Shown here: piece after piece, positions 41,360 to 51,471 of the stretch | Layout of the letters: every line of letters starts with the position of its first letter | Position numbering within the stretch: position 1 is the stretch's first letter | NCBI RefSeq assembly: GCF_003096715.1 | Contig: NZ_QEOL01000005.1 | Location: forward strand, 124,001-188,000 | Source: Paraburkholderia silvatlantica | GTDB taxonomy: Bacteria > Pseudomonadota > Gammaproteobacteria > Burkholderiales > Burkholderiaceae | Direction: 5' to 3' | Length of the DNA stretch: 64,000 bases | Program-made: the position numbers and the translations under genes | Notes under the pieces: model-generated | What the model saw: only the letters and a program-made list of their open reading frames with translations | Told to the model about the DNA's origin: nothing | Databases searched by the model: none

Positions 41360-41534
41360 GTCGCAGCGTGCATAGAGAGGGACAGCACATCTTGAAAGGG
41401 CGATATGTCGAGCCGCTTCGCACCGGGGTGTCCGGTTCACGTTTGCCACTCGGTATCGGTTGCTTTGTTTGCTCCATATGCCGCGCGACACAAGGAAGGG
41501 AAAGCCCCGCCGAAACGGGGTCATGGCGTGAGCC

Positions 41535-42218
41535 TTAGTGCATCATGCGCGCCGAGTGTTCGTCCGGACTTGTGCAAGGTATTTCGTCGCCGGATATCCA
41601 CGCCTCATGACTCGGGCTATATACGCCCCATAGAGACTTATCGCGCTCCGTAGGCTCGCGGCAAACGTTGACGCGTGAAATTGCCAGCTTTAACGTTGCC
41701 TCGAATTCATCGTCACTCAGTTCGTCAATGGCTTCCAGTTCTTCCTCATACTTTGGCAAGCCGATTGATCTTAATTCGTTGCGGATGAAATCAAATGCCC
41801 ATTGATTGAATAGAAACGTAATTTCGTCTGTATCTGCAGGCGGCTCAAATGGCAGTGGAACATACCGAATACGTGGTGCCCCCGTTTTAACGATGATCGA
41901 ATGCGCGTCTTCAAACGAAAAGCCAAACGTCATCATGCAGAATAGCTTGCCGTTGCACGCTCGAACGTGTTGGAGCAAGTCAAATTTCTGCAACGAAATT
42001 ATTCCCCAATTGTTCGAATCATCCGACGCGTAGTACTTGTTGCGCATATGCGCGTATATTCCTGCGAGAATGCGCGACGTGAAGATAGCCGGCCCGTCGT
42101 GTTTTCCGTCGCCGACCCCGACCCAAGCCGGTTCAATGAATAACCCCCTTTCGTTGTAGCGTTTTCGCACGACAAGCCACAGGGACATTGGGGCGATGTA
42201 TTGCGTTTTTGTTTTCAT
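41535..42218 (-). CDS. Hypothetical protein of the PAAR cassette
   Basis: 227 aa, soluble, no signal peptide, acidic C-terminal half (EEELEAIDELSDDEFEATL). No family recognised. It is the last gene of the AT-richer minus-strand set that begins with the PAAR gene, 71 bp after the exported protein. Its position suggests a second immunity or accessory protein, but nothing in the sequence proves it. Confidence 0.6.
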   Translation of the reverse strand: MKTKTQYIAPMSLWLVVRKRYNERGLFIEPAWVGVGDGKHDGPAIFTSRILAGIYAHMRNKYYASDDSNNWGIISLQKFDLLQHVRACNGKLFCMMTFGFSFEDAHSIIVKTGAPRIRYVPLPFEPPADTDEITFLFNQWAFDFIRNELRSIGLPKYEEELEAIDELSDDEFEATLKLAISRVNVCREPTERDKSLWGVYSPSHEAWISGDEIPCTSPDEHSARMMH

Positions 42219-42289
42219 GTTCTTAACCAGATATGTAATTTTGTCGCGTGCTTGCGCGGTCGAATTTCCTCGACGAAGCAGGACTGATG

Positions 42290-42985
42290 TTAATTTAATT
42301 TTGAGAATTCAAACGGATTCTCGGGGGTTAAAAAGTGAAGTCTTATTTCCTTGTTAATTGGATTAAATCGTGCGTGATCAAAAGCATAGTACGCAACAAG
42401 CAATCCTACGCGTGCATCTTTCGCTTCGTTCCAAAGATAAGTATTATTTGGGAAGGCAATTCTACCGTCAGTCATGGCCAGTACAGCCTTGCATGAGGAG
42501 AGTAATGCAGGTAAATGAAGAAATGCAGGCTTGCGAGTTAATGGAGCCATCAAAAGATATATCTGTTGATATCTATCAGCCTCACCTGATCCGCTGCCGT
42601 TTCCCTCCAGGCAGAGAAGCTGTGGATGGTTGCTCTTCCTCTCGGAAACGAACACGCGAGCAGCGCCAGGATATATGTCCACAGTTCGCAAGCCGGGAAA
42701 TGCCGTTGCTTGAGAAAATTTATATGTTTTTTTATTGACGGTTATTTGATTCGATGAAATTAGAATATCTATCGTTTTTCCGCCTATAATCTCCTGAAAA
42801 TTTGAATAGATATCGTTCTCGCCATCATTGGAATAGATTTTCCCTTCTTCGTGTTTTAAAGGGGCATTGAACAGTGCGCCAGGCTGGGTAGCGTAGAACG
42901 CGTCATAGTCATCGTAAATATCGGTGGCATACACATTTGTAAGTGCGGCGAAGAACATTGCCACAAGCATCGCGAACGTCTTCAT
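42290..42985 (-). CDS. Exported hypothetical protein, probable periplasmic immunity protein
   Basis: 231 aa. Signal peptide MKTFAMLVAMFFAALTNVYA, then a mature part with no family I know. The ATG overlaps the stop of the cell-wall hydrolase gene by four bases, fixing the start at 42985 and implying coupled expression. A periplasmic partner encoded directly after a wall-degrading effector is the standard layout of T6SS immunity proteins, so that role is inferred from context. AT-richer than the chromosome around it. Confidence 0.68.
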   Translation of the reverse strand: MKTFAMLVAMFFAALTNVYATDIYDDYDAFYATQPGALFNAPLKHEEGKIYSNDGENDIYSNFQEIIGGKTIDILISSNQITVNKKTYKFSQATAFPGLRTVDIYPGAARVFVSERKSNHPQLLCLEGNGSGSGEADRYQQIYLLMAPLTRKPAFLHLPALLSSCKAVLAMTDGRIAFPNNTYLWNEAKDARVGLLVAYYAFDHARFNPINKEIRLHFLTPENPFEFSKLN

Positions 42986-43596
42986 CGGTACGCCTTGCCT
43001 CCCGTTGCATGTATGTAGTCCGGATTGTGATTCCAGAAGATGGTGCTTCCGTGTGCTGCTGTAGAAACCCATACTGAATCGTAACGGCCTCGCTCGGAAC
43101 CATCGACAACTTGACCAGTCTTCTTGTTTTTCACTTTCCAGCGAACAACAAATTCCCGGCGATTCTCTGGCACGCCGAATAGGTTATGTGAAGCATCTCC
43201 CCACTTAAAGCCGTCTCGGACCTTAGGGTGCTTGGCATAACGTGTTTTGAAATCTAACCCGTCCCACCAGAACCCTCCATTCGAAGGGTCTGGCCCACTA
43301 TTGGCCAGAGCTTTCTCTGCCCAGTCAACCGCCAGCATCATCGCCGCCTCCAGCTTCAAATCTGCATCAGACGTTTTGATAAGCTTGTTAAACCGGGCGT
43401 TTGAACCGTCCCATGCGTAGGCATAGTTTGGATCTGCTATGCGTAGTTCGGATACCGTCTTGTTGTCCCACGCGCGACATCTGTTTGCTACAGCAAATGC
43501 GATACCGCCAATTTCATCCGAATCGTTTGCCGTAGATGCTTCGCCGTAAGCGATAGCCGCGAGGAGGCGGACGTCTTTCTCAATCGCTCTGCTCAC
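42982..43596 (-). CDS. SleB-like cell-wall hydrolase, probable T6SS effector
   Basis: 204 aa from a GTG that overlaps the PAAR stop (GTGA), behind GGGGGGA; an ATG seven codons upstream lacks a ribosome-binding site. The N-terminal region VRLLAAIAYGEAST, with IGGIAFAVANRCRAWDN, matches Hydrolase_2 (SleB/CwlJ), peptidoglycan hydrolases whose key residue is the Glu of the YGEA motif (Glu19). The C-terminal part (FWWDGLDFKTRYAKHPKVRDG) is also typical of proteins encoded after PAAR genes. No signal peptide, as expected for a T6SS cargo. Confidence 0.72.
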   Translation of the reverse strand: MSRAIEKDVRLLAAIAYGEASTANDSDEIGGIAFAVANRCRAWDNKTVSELRIADPNYAYAWDGSNARFNKLIKTSDADLKLEAAMMLAVDWAEKALANSGPDPSNGGFWWDGLDFKTRYAKHPKVRDGFKWGDASHNLFGVPENRREFVVRWKVKNKKTGQVVDGSERGRYDSVWVSTAAHGSTIFWNHNPDYIHATGGKAYR

Positions 43597-44138
43597 CGAA
43601 CGTCCCCCCTTCGCCATGCAATGAACGTAAGGCCTGGAAAGTCACTCTTCGAGACTGCAATTGTTTTCCCGAAGTAAAGTGACTCATTGTCTGCTAGCGA
43701 TGCACCGTCGCTTAGTAACCTGTAAGTCATTCCATCGACCGGGGCACCCGTCTTCGCGTCCACTATTTCGAAGTACTGTTCGAGTTCATAGGTTGCGGCG
43801 CTTGGTGCTCGCAGATTGGGCGAACTGTTTCCAGATTCCGACAGTTCGTGCGATTCGAACACATGCCACGCGCTATCCTGTGATGCGAGACACACAGGCG
43901 GCGGGTCGCATTTACAAAGACAAATATCGCCGTCCAGTGCTTGCTGTTTGCCCATCATGGTCGCAGGCCGGTGTGGCCCCTTCCAGCCGATTACTCCCGT
44001 TGAATTGCAGGCGGGGCACCATATCTGTGCGCCTATGAAAGTTATCGGTGTGCCGTGGTGTGTGCACCTATCGACGCCCTCCAGTACCGTGCCCCCGGCA
44101 GTGGTCTTGTCGCCTAGTTTCAAAATGGCACGCCTCAC
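43593..44138 (-). CDS. PAAR-domain protein
   Basis: 181 aa from a GTG behind GGGAGGA (6-nt spacing). Begins VRRAILKLGDKTTAGGTVLE, the classic opening of Burkholderia PAAR proteins; the PAAR domain covers about 1-90 (HHGTPITFIGAQIWCPACNS, DGDICLCKC). The remaining 90 residues (YFEIVDAKTGAPVDGMTYRLLSDG) form an extension likely to dock the effector. PAAR proteins cap the VgrG spike of the type VI secretion system. No VgrG or T6SS core gene is nearby. Head of a tightly overlapping PAAR / hydrolase / immunity unit. Confidence 0.88.
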   Translation of the reverse strand: MRRAILKLGDKTTAGGTVLEGVDRCTHHGTPITFIGAQIWCPACNSTGVIGWKGPHRPATMMGKQQALDGDICLCKCDPPPVCLASQDSAWHVFESHELSESGNSSPNLRAPSAATYELEQYFEIVDAKTGAPVDGMTYRLLSDGASLADNESLYFGKTIAVSKSDFPGLTFIAWRRGDVR

Positions 44139-44632
44139 ACGAATCCTCCCAAAATACGCTTGAGTTTTTCCGATATATCCATGCTGCCTCCCCCAGGAAG
44201 TAGGCGAAAACGACCGGCCGGTAACTTGACCGGCGAACTGAGCGGGCGAACACGCGCGCTCGTCTGAGATGTTCAAGCCCTGGCGCGGAGCGAGATATCG
44301 GACTGCTCTGAAAAAAGGTGCGTACAAAGGCAGCGCTATTTGTTACGGGTGGCCGTGTGTATTTGATTTGATATTCATCAAATCGCGCTCTATATGGAAA
44401 TTCTGATATCGAAGTCTTTCACGCGATCATGCGCACCGGCTTGCATTTCCAATGCGGCCGGGCTGCTGTGCGGCTGCATCGCCACAACATGCACGGCATA
44501 AACGCCCGGACACGGGAGCAAAGACCGCATAACGCGAGCCGGCACGGGCTGCCGGTACAATCGCGCGCAGAGGGGGAGCGCTGCTATGCGCGCGCTCCAT
44601 GCGAACGAACGAGAGATCCATGGGAGATACGG
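44139..44632. other. Divergent intergenic region PAAR cassette / binding protein
   Basis: 494 bp. The half next to PAAR is AT-rich and carries the inverted repeat TTTGAT-N4-ATCAAA (44367-44382), a possible operator. The half near the binding protein is GC-rich with no convincing ORF. The transition near 44450 may mark the edge of the AT-richer island. Confidence 0.42.
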
Positions 44633-45625
44633 TTGAAGCGCGAATCAAAGCCGCTGGGTATCGCCAGAAGGGCGTGCGGCCACATGCGCTGCGTTGCGCT
44701 CGCGTGCGTCTGTGCGTTTGCAGGCGCGGCGCATGCCGATGAACTGGAAAGCCCCACGCTGCGCAAGATTCGCGACACCGGGACCATTGTCATCGGCGTG
44801 CGCGAGGCCACCGTGCCGTTTTCTTATATGGCCGGCGGCGAGCACGCAACGGGCTACTCGTACGAGATCGCCCAGCGCATCGTGGATAACGTGCGCGAGG
44901 CGCTCAAGCTCCCCGGGCTGCGCGTACGCGAACTCGTCGTCACGCCGCAGAACCGTATCACGCTCGTGCAGAACGGCACGGTCGATCTCGAATGCAGCAC
45001 CACGACGCACACGCGCGAGCGCGAGAACGACGTGGCGTTTTCCAACAGCATCTTCGAGTACGGCGTGCGCATGCTCGTGAAGCGCGGATCGCCGGTCAAG
45101 GACTTCGGCGATCTCGCGGGCCGTACGGTGGTCACGACCGCCGGCACGTCGGAAGAGCGCCTGCTGCGCCGCTGGAACATGGAGCGCGCGATGAACATGC
45201 GCATCGTCGTCGCGAAGACTCACGGCGATTCCGTCGAAGCCGTGCGCTCGGGACGCGCCATTGCCTTCGTGATGGACGAGCCGCTGCTGCACGCCTCGCT
45301 CGCGACCGGTTACATGGCGGGCGAAACGCCGGGCGCGCCCGTCGCGCAAAGCGCGCGTAACCTGAACGACGCGCACGTTTTCGCGATCGTCGGCACCCCG
45401 GTCAGGTCGGAAGTGTACGGCTGCATATTCCGGCGCGGCGACACCGCCTTCAAGCGCATTGCCGACGACACCATCGCGAAGATGGAGCGCTCGGGCGAGG
45501 CGCTCGCGCTTTACCGGCGCTGGTTCGAGTCGCCCATTCCGCCCGCGGGCGTGAACCTCGACTATCCGGTGTCGGAACCGATGAAGGCGCTGTTCGCGAA
45601 TCCCAACGACCAGCCGCTCGATTGA
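44633..45625 (+). CDS. Amino-acid ABC transporter periplasmic binding protein (GltI-like)
   Basis: 330 aa from a TTG start behind GGGAG; an alternative ATG at 44684 would also leave a signal peptide. Signal sequence ends near GAAHA/DELES. The mature protein is a family-3 solute-binding protein (LRKIRDTGTIVIGVREATVPFSY, GYSYEIAQRIVD, LVVTPQNRITLVQNGTVDLECSTTTHTRERE), the last segment resembling glutamate/aspartate-binding GltI. No permease or ATPase gene follows, so it is an orphan component. Confidence 0.82.
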   Translation: MKRESKPLGIARRACGHMRCVALACVCAFAGAAHADELESPTLRKIRDTGTIVIGVREATVPFSYMAGGEHATGYSYEIAQRIVDNVREALKLPGLRVRELVVTPQNRITLVQNGTVDLECSTTTHTRERENDVAFSNSIFEYGVRMLVKRGSPVKDFGDLAGRTVVTTAGTSEERLLRRWNMERAMNMRIVVAKTHGDSVEAVRSGRAIAFVMDEPLLHASLATGYMAGETPGAPVAQSARNLNDAHVFAIVGTPVRSEVYGCIFRRGDTAFKRIADDTIAKMERSGEALALYRRWFESPIPPAGVNLDYPVSEPMKALFANPNDQPLD

Positions 45626-45652
45626 AGGTTCAACCGAAAGAAAGAGGCAACG

Positions 45653-46417
45653 ATGAGTGATAAGGGACAACGCAAGATCGCACTGGTGACGGGCGCGGGC
45701 AGCGGCATTGGCCGCGCGTGCGCGCAAAGGCTGCTGGCCAACGGCTTTGCCGTCGTGCTGACGGGCCGGCGGGCCGCGCCGCTCGAAGCGCTCGCCAGCG
45801 AGGCCCGCGCGCGCGGCGAAGAGGCACTGGCGGCGCCTTGCGACGTGACCGACGCGGCAGCCGTCGAAGCGCTCTTCGAGACGATTCGCACACGCTATGG
45901 CCGGCTCGATCTGCTCTTCAACAACGCGGGTCGCAACGCGCCGGCCGTCGACATCGACGAGCTTTCGGTGGACGACTGGCGCGCCGTGGTCGATACGAAC
46001 CTCACCGGCGTATTCCTGTGCACGCGCGCGGCGTTCGGGCTCATGAAGCGGCAGACGCCGCGAGGCGGGCGCATCATCAACAACGGCTCGATTTCGGCCC
46101 ATGCGCCGCGGCCGTTCAGCGCCGCCTACACGGCCACCAAGCACGCGATAACTGGCCTGACGAAAACCGTTTCGCTCGATGGCCGGCGCTACGACATTGC
46201 GTGCGGGCAGATCGACATCGGCAACGCGGCGACCGAGATGGCCGAGCGCATGGCGCGCGGCGTGCCCCAGGCGAACGGCGAGATCGCCGTCGAACCGCTG
46301 ATGGACGTGGAACTCGTGGCCGACGCGCTCCTGCATATGGCGCAACTGCCGCTCGAAGCGAACATCCAGTTCATGACGATCATGGCGACGAAGATGCCGT
46401 TCGTGGGGCGCGGCTGA
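45653..46417 (+). CDS. Short-chain dehydrogenase/reductase
   Basis: 254 aa, classical SDR. Cofactor motif TGAGSGIG (14-21), NNAG (90s), catalytic Ser in [10 protein letters not shown] and Tyr/Lys in [10 protein letters not shown]. The GRR motif after strand 2 suggests NADP. It begins 27 bp after the binding-protein gene. Substrate unknown. Confidence 0.9.
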   Translation: MSDKGQRKIALVTGAGSGIGRACAQRLLANGFAVVLTGRRAAPLEALASEARARGEEALAAPCDVTDAAAVEALFETIRTRYGRLDLLFNNAGRNAPAVDIDELSVDDWRAVVDTNLTGVFLCTRAAFGLMKRQTPRGGRIINNGSISAHAPRPFSAAYTATKHAITGLTKTVSLDGRRYDIACGQIDIGNAATEMAERMARGVPQANGEIAVEPLMDVELVADALLHMAQLPLEANIQFMTIMATKMPFVGRG

Positions 46418-46515
46418 GCGCGCAGGCCGGGCGGCCGCTGCCGCACGCACGGCCGCCGCGTCCCGTATACTGGACGCTGAACCACCCTGAACCACCCCAC
46501 TACGCCCGAGCGCCC

Positions 46516-46776
46516 ATGTCTTTGCCCCCGCGTCCGGACGATGATCCCCGTCCCGAGCCGCCCGTATGCCCCGATAACGACGACTGCTGCCATAGCGGCT
46601 GCGACCCCTGCATCTTCGATCTGTACGACGAGGAGTTCGGCCGGTACCGCGCCGCGCTGGCCGCGTGGGAAGCGCGCGAAGCCGAACGGCAGGCGCAGGC
46701 GAAAGGCCCGCGCAAGCGGGCCGCAAAACCGGCTTCGCCATCGGCCGCGCCGCCGCACAGCAAGCCGCCGCGCTGA
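46516..46776 (+). CDS. Oxidoreductase-like domain protein
   Basis: 86 aa. The core CPDNDDCCHSGCDPCIFDLYD matches the small Cys-rich oxidoreductase-like family (CCxSGCxxCxxDxY), also found at the N-terminus of some eukaryotic proteins. The C-terminus is Lys/Pro/Ala-rich. Sits 21 bp upstream of the sirtuin gene. Function unknown. Confidence 0.75.
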   Translation: MSLPPRPDDDPRPEPPVCPDNDDCCHSGCDPCIFDLYDEEFGRYRAALAAWEAREAERQAQAKGPRKRAAKPASPSAAPPHSKPPR

Positions 46777-46797
46777 ACTGAATCGCTCCCTGCCGCC

Positions 46798-47664
46798 ATG
46801 ACCGAATCCATCCTCGTTTCCAACGCTCCCGCCTTCGACGCCGCCGCCCTCGACGCGCTGCAGGCGTTCGTCGAGCGCCATCCGCGCCTGTTCGTGCTGA
46901 CGGGCGCGGGTATCAGCACGGATTCGGGCATTCCGGGCTACCGCGACGAGAACGGCGCCTGGAAGCGCTCGCCGCCCATCACGCTGCAGGAATTCCTCGG
47001 CTCCGAGAGCATGCGGCGCCGTTACTGGGCGCGAAGCCTGATCGGCTGGCCCACGGTGGGTCTCGCGCAGCCAAACGGCGCGCACCGCGCGCTCGCGCGT
47101 CTCGGTGCGGCGGGCTACGCGCGCACGCTCGTCACGCAGAACGTGGACGGCCTGCATCAGCGCGCGGGCAGCCGCGACGTGATCGAGCTGCACGGCAGCA
47201 TCGCGCACGTGCATTGCCTCGACTGCGGCGCGCAGTATTCGCGCGCCTCGATCCAGCCGGAACTCGAGGCGCGCAACCCGGCCATCGTGGGCGCGAGCGC
47301 GGAACCCGCCGCCGACGGCGATGCCCATCTCGACTTCGACGGCGCCAACGCCTTCCACGTGCCCGCATGCGCGGCGTGTGGCGGCATGCTCAAGCCGTCG
47401 GTGGTGTTCTTCGGCGAGAATGTGCCGCGCGAGCGCGTGGCGAGCGCCTCGAATGCGCTCGACGAGGCCGACGCCGTGCTCGTGGTCGGCTCCTCGCTCA
47501 TGGTCTACTCGGGCTACCGCTTCTGCGCGTGGGCGCAGCAGCGCGGCAAACCCGTGGCCGCGATCAACATGGGCAAGACGCGGGCCGACCCGCTCCTCGC
47601 ACTCAAGCTCGAAGCCCCCTGCGCCGCCGTGCTCGACGCGCTGGGGGCGCGCCTCGTGCCCTGA
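46798..47664 (+). CDS. NAD-dependent protein deacylase (sirtuin)
   Basis: 288 aa. Sirtuin motifs: GAGISTDSGIPGYRDENG (NAD loop), QNVDGLHQRAG, catalytic His132 in ELHGSI, zinc cysteines Cys140/Cys143 and Cys191/Cys194, and GSSLMVYSG near the C-terminus. Removes acyl groups from lysine with NAD. Second in a close set with the oxidoreductase-like, PPOX and DUF938 genes (gaps of 21, 29 and 46 bp). Confidence 0.93.
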   Translation: MTESILVSNAPAFDAAALDALQAFVERHPRLFVLTGAGISTDSGIPGYRDENGAWKRSPPITLQEFLGSESMRRRYWARSLIGWPTVGLAQPNGAHRALARLGAAGYARTLVTQNVDGLHQRAGSRDVIELHGSIAHVHCLDCGAQYSRASIQPELEARNPAIVGASAEPAADGDAHLDFDGANAFHVPACAACGGMLKPSVVFFGENVPRERVASASNALDEADAVLVVGSSLMVYSGYRFCAWAQQRGKPVAAINMGKTRADPLLALKLEAPCAAVLDALGARLVP

Positions 47665-47693
47665 CATTCCCACGACCCTACGGAACCGACGAC

Positions 47694-48311
47694 ATGCTGA
47701 CTACGCTAGCCGACCTCGAAGCGCACTACGGCACGCCGCACGAACGCGCGTTGCGCAAGGAAATCGATCACGTCAACGCGGATTACCGGCGCTTCATCGA
47801 AAGCTCGCCGTTCGTCGTGCTCGCCACGGGTGGCCCGGAAGGCCTCGACTGCTCGCCGCGCGGCGACGCACCCGGCTTCGTGCGCATTCTGGACGAGCAC
47901 ACGCTCGCGTTGCCCGACCGTCCCGGCAACAATCGCGTGGACAGCCTGCGCAACGTGATCGCCGCGTCGCAGGTGGGGCTGCTGTTCATGGTGCCCGGCG
48001 TGGGCGAGATGCTGCGCGTGAACGGGCGTGGCCGCGTGAGCACCGACCCCGCGCTTCTCGCGAGCTTCGCCGTGGATGGCAAGCCGCCGCGCTCGGTGCT
48101 CGTGATCGACGTGGAAAGCGCGTACTTCCACTGCTCCAAAGCCGTCGTGCGCTCGAAGTTGTGGGACCCGTCGCGCCACGTCGAACGCTCGCACCTGCCG
48201 AGCGCGGGCGAGATGCTGCGCCGCGTGAACAAGGAGCAATATGGCGAGACGTTCGACGCCGAGACTTACGAGGCCGGTCTCGCCGAGCGCATCAAGAACT
48301 CGCTGTACTGA
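47694..48311 (+). CDS. PPOX-class flavoprotein (MSMEG_1061-type)
   Basis: 205 aa. Pyridoxamine-phosphate-oxidase-like split barrel with SSPFVVLATGGPEGLDCSPRGDAPGFVRILDEHTL, DRPGNNRVDSLRNV and VLVIDVESAYFHCSKAVVRSKLWDP, the pattern of FMN-binding MSMEG_1061-type proteins. Likely binds FMN and reduces an unknown substrate. Follows the sirtuin gene by 29 bp. Confidence 0.85.
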   Translation: MLTTLADLEAHYGTPHERALRKEIDHVNADYRRFIESSPFVVLATGGPEGLDCSPRGDAPGFVRILDEHTLALPDRPGNNRVDSLRNVIAASQVGLLFMVPGVGEMLRVNGRGRVSTDPALLASFAVDGKPPRSVLVIDVESAYFHCSKAVVRSKLWDPSRHVERSHLPSAGEMLRRVNKEQYGETFDAETYEAGLAERIKNSLY

Positions 48312-48357
48312 GTGAACGCCGACTGAACGCCGACTTGAGCCGAAAGACCGCAAAACG

Positions 48358-48972
48358 ATGAACGAACCGCAAGCCGCCCAACGCCTGTGCGCGCCCGCCG
48401 CCGAGCGCAACGCCGCGCCGATCCTCGAGGTCCTGCGCGGCGCGCTGCCCGCGCGGGGCACGGTGCTCGAGATCGCGAGCGGCACGGGCCAGCATGCCGT
48501 CCGCTTCGCGGCCGCGTTTCCCGACCTCGTGTGGCAGCCGAGCGACCAGGACGCGCGCGCCCGCGCCTCGATCGACGCCTGGCGCGAGCATTCGGGTCTC
48601 GCCAACCTGCGTGCGCCGCTCGATCTCGACGTGCGCCGCGAGCCTTGGCCGGTCGACGCGGTGGACGCCATCGTCTGCATCAACATGATTCACATCGCGC
48701 CGTGGGAAGCGGCGCAGGCGCTCATGAAAGGCGCGGGCGCGCGCGTTGCTGCGGGCGGAGCGCTCGTTCTTTACGGGCCGTACCGGCGCGAAGGCGCACA
48801 CACGGCGCCGGGCAACGAGGCCTTCGACGCCGATCTGCGTGCGCGCGACCCGTCCTGGGGCGTGCGCGACATGGAGGAAGTGGAGGCGCTGGCGCAGGCG
48901 CAAGGCTTCGAGTGCGAAGCGCGCGTGCCGATGCCCGCGAACAATTTCAGCCTGGTGTTCCGGAAACAGTAA
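48358..48972 (+). CDS. DUF938 family class I SAM-dependent methyltransferase
   Basis: 204 aa. The N-terminal CAPAAERNAAPILEVLRGALP and motif I LEIASGTGQHAVRFAAAFP identify the DUF938 methyltransferase group; INMIHIAPWEAAQALMKGAG and LYGPYRREGAHTAPGNEAFD are further conserved blocks. Substrate unknown. Last gene of the sirtuin cluster. Confidence 0.88.
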   Translation: MNEPQAAQRLCAPAAERNAAPILEVLRGALPARGTVLEIASGTGQHAVRFAAAFPDLVWQPSDQDARARASIDAWREHSGLANLRAPLDLDVRREPWPVDAVDAIVCINMIHIAPWEAAQALMKGAGARVAAGGALVLYGPYRREGAHTAPGNEAFDADLRARDPSWGVRDMEEVEALAQAQGFECEARVPMPANNFSLVFRKQ

Positions 48973-49092
48973 GCAGGTCGGCAAACGTCCGGGGCGCATG
49001 CGCGCGTTCGCGCAGCGCCGCTACGTTTCCCTTATGCTTGCACGGTTGGCGCCCCGTTGCGGCGCCGTCTATGAATGAAGTGGAGAAACAAC

Positions 49093-50502
<1,410 letters not shown>

Positions 50503-50552
50503 GGTCGCAAGACGAAAGGCCGCATTGTCGTTGCGGTCTTTGTTGGAATCGT

Positions 50553-50582
50553 AAGGTGAGTCCGCTGGACTCACCTTTTTTT
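50553..50582 (+). terminator. Intrinsic terminator of gnd
   Basis: 11-bp stem AAGGTGAGTCC / GGACTCACCTT with a GCT loop and a seven-T run. Confidence 0.9.
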
Positions 50583-50711
50583 ATTACCGAAATCGCAACG
50601 GTGTTTTGATGAATAAGGGTTTTCCCTAGCACGACCGGACGCCTACACTGTAATCAATCGCTGACGAACACGGTGTTCCGAAGCGGACATAAAACAGATG
50701 GAGGTCCGATC

Positions 50712-51038
50712 ATGAACAAGCTTATCCCCGCAGTTGTGGTTGCAGCCGCTCTCGCCATCCCGGCAATCTCGTTTGCCCAGTCGAGCGAGCAAGGCCTGAC
50801 CCGCGCTCAAGTGCGCGCGGAACTGGTTCAACTCGAGCACGCTGGCTACAACCCGGCGGCTGACCATGTGAACTACCCGGAAAACCTGCAAGCCGCCGAG
50901 GCGCGCGTGACCCAGGAAAAGCTCGCCGCCGGCGACACCAGCGGCTACGGCGCACCGGCAGCCGGCACGTCGCAGTCGGGCGCGGCGGTGCAACCGGCGC
51001 AAGTGGCACCGAACCAGCGCATTTACTTCGGCCACTAA
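50712..51038 (+). CDS. DUF4148 exported protein
   Basis: 108 aa. Signal peptide MNKLIPAVVVAAALAIPAISFA, then the short DUF4148 core (LTRAQVRAELVQLEHAGYNP, with an AADHVNYPENLQAAEARV tail). These small secreted proteins are numerous in Burkholderia and have no known function. The start at 50712 is preceded by ATGGAGG. Confidence 0.88.
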   Translation: MNKLIPAVVVAAALAIPAISFAQSSEQGLTRAQVRAELVQLEHAGYNPAADHVNYPENLQAAEARVTQEKLAAGDTSGYGAPAAGTSQSGAAVQPAQVAPNQRIYFGH

Positions 51039-51135
51039 GCCCTGACCGAACGGAACCGCTCCAGGCGGTTCCGGCAAGCTACCCCCTGTAGTGAGTTGTC
51101 GCTGTTGCAGCAGAAGTGAGTAGCGAGTTGCAGTA

Positions 51136-51222
51136 GAAGTTGCAGTACGCAGTTGAGTTGTTGCACGCAGGAAGTTGCAGTAGGCAGTTGAGTTGTTGCA
51201 TTCAGGAAGTTGCAGTAGGCAG
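51136..51222. repeat. 35-bp tandem repeat within a GTTGCAGTA-rich tract
   Basis: Two near-identical 35-bp units (51136-51170 and 51171-51205; few differences) and a third partial unit to 51222, each beginning GAAGTTGCAGTA. Shorter GTTGCAGTA relatives extend over 51100-51315. Confidence 0.85.
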
Positions 51223-51324
51223 AGAGCAGAAGGTAGTTGAAGTTGGCTGGCGCAGTGAGAGGTGCAGCCGTGCAGTTGCAGTACGCAGTAGACAGTACGT
51301 TGTTGCAATAGGCAGTCCAGCGCG

Positions 51325-51354
51325 GGCCGGTTTTCTACCGGCCCGTACTTTTTG
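51325..51354 (+). terminator. Intrinsic terminator downstream of the repeat tract
   Basis: 8-bp stem GGGCCGGT / ACCGGCCC, loop TTTCT, then GTACTTTTT. Probably ends the DUF4148 transcript, which would then include the repeats in its 3' UTR. Confidence 0.6.
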
Positions 51355-51471
51355 TGGCGCGTACGGTCCGTATCCAGGGACGCCATATCAAACATTGACG
51401 GGTTCGAACGTCACTCCTATGATCGGGCGCAGTTTCCCTGACAGTTGCCCTGCGACAGGAGACGCCCCGCC

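Larger units (their letters stand above)
51039..51471. other. Repeat-rich intergenic region
   Basis: 433 bp between DUF4148 and the dehydratase gene. 51100-51325 consists of degenerate GTTGCAGTA-like units, including a 35-bp direct repeat listed separately. A terminator-like hairpin follows at 51325-51354, and the dehydratase promoter must lie between there and 51472. Confidence 0.6.

Noticed and set aside
41535..44138. Prophage origin for the AT-richer island
   Set aside because: No integrase, terminase, capsid or tail genes; PAAR and hydrolase fit a secretion effector cassette better.
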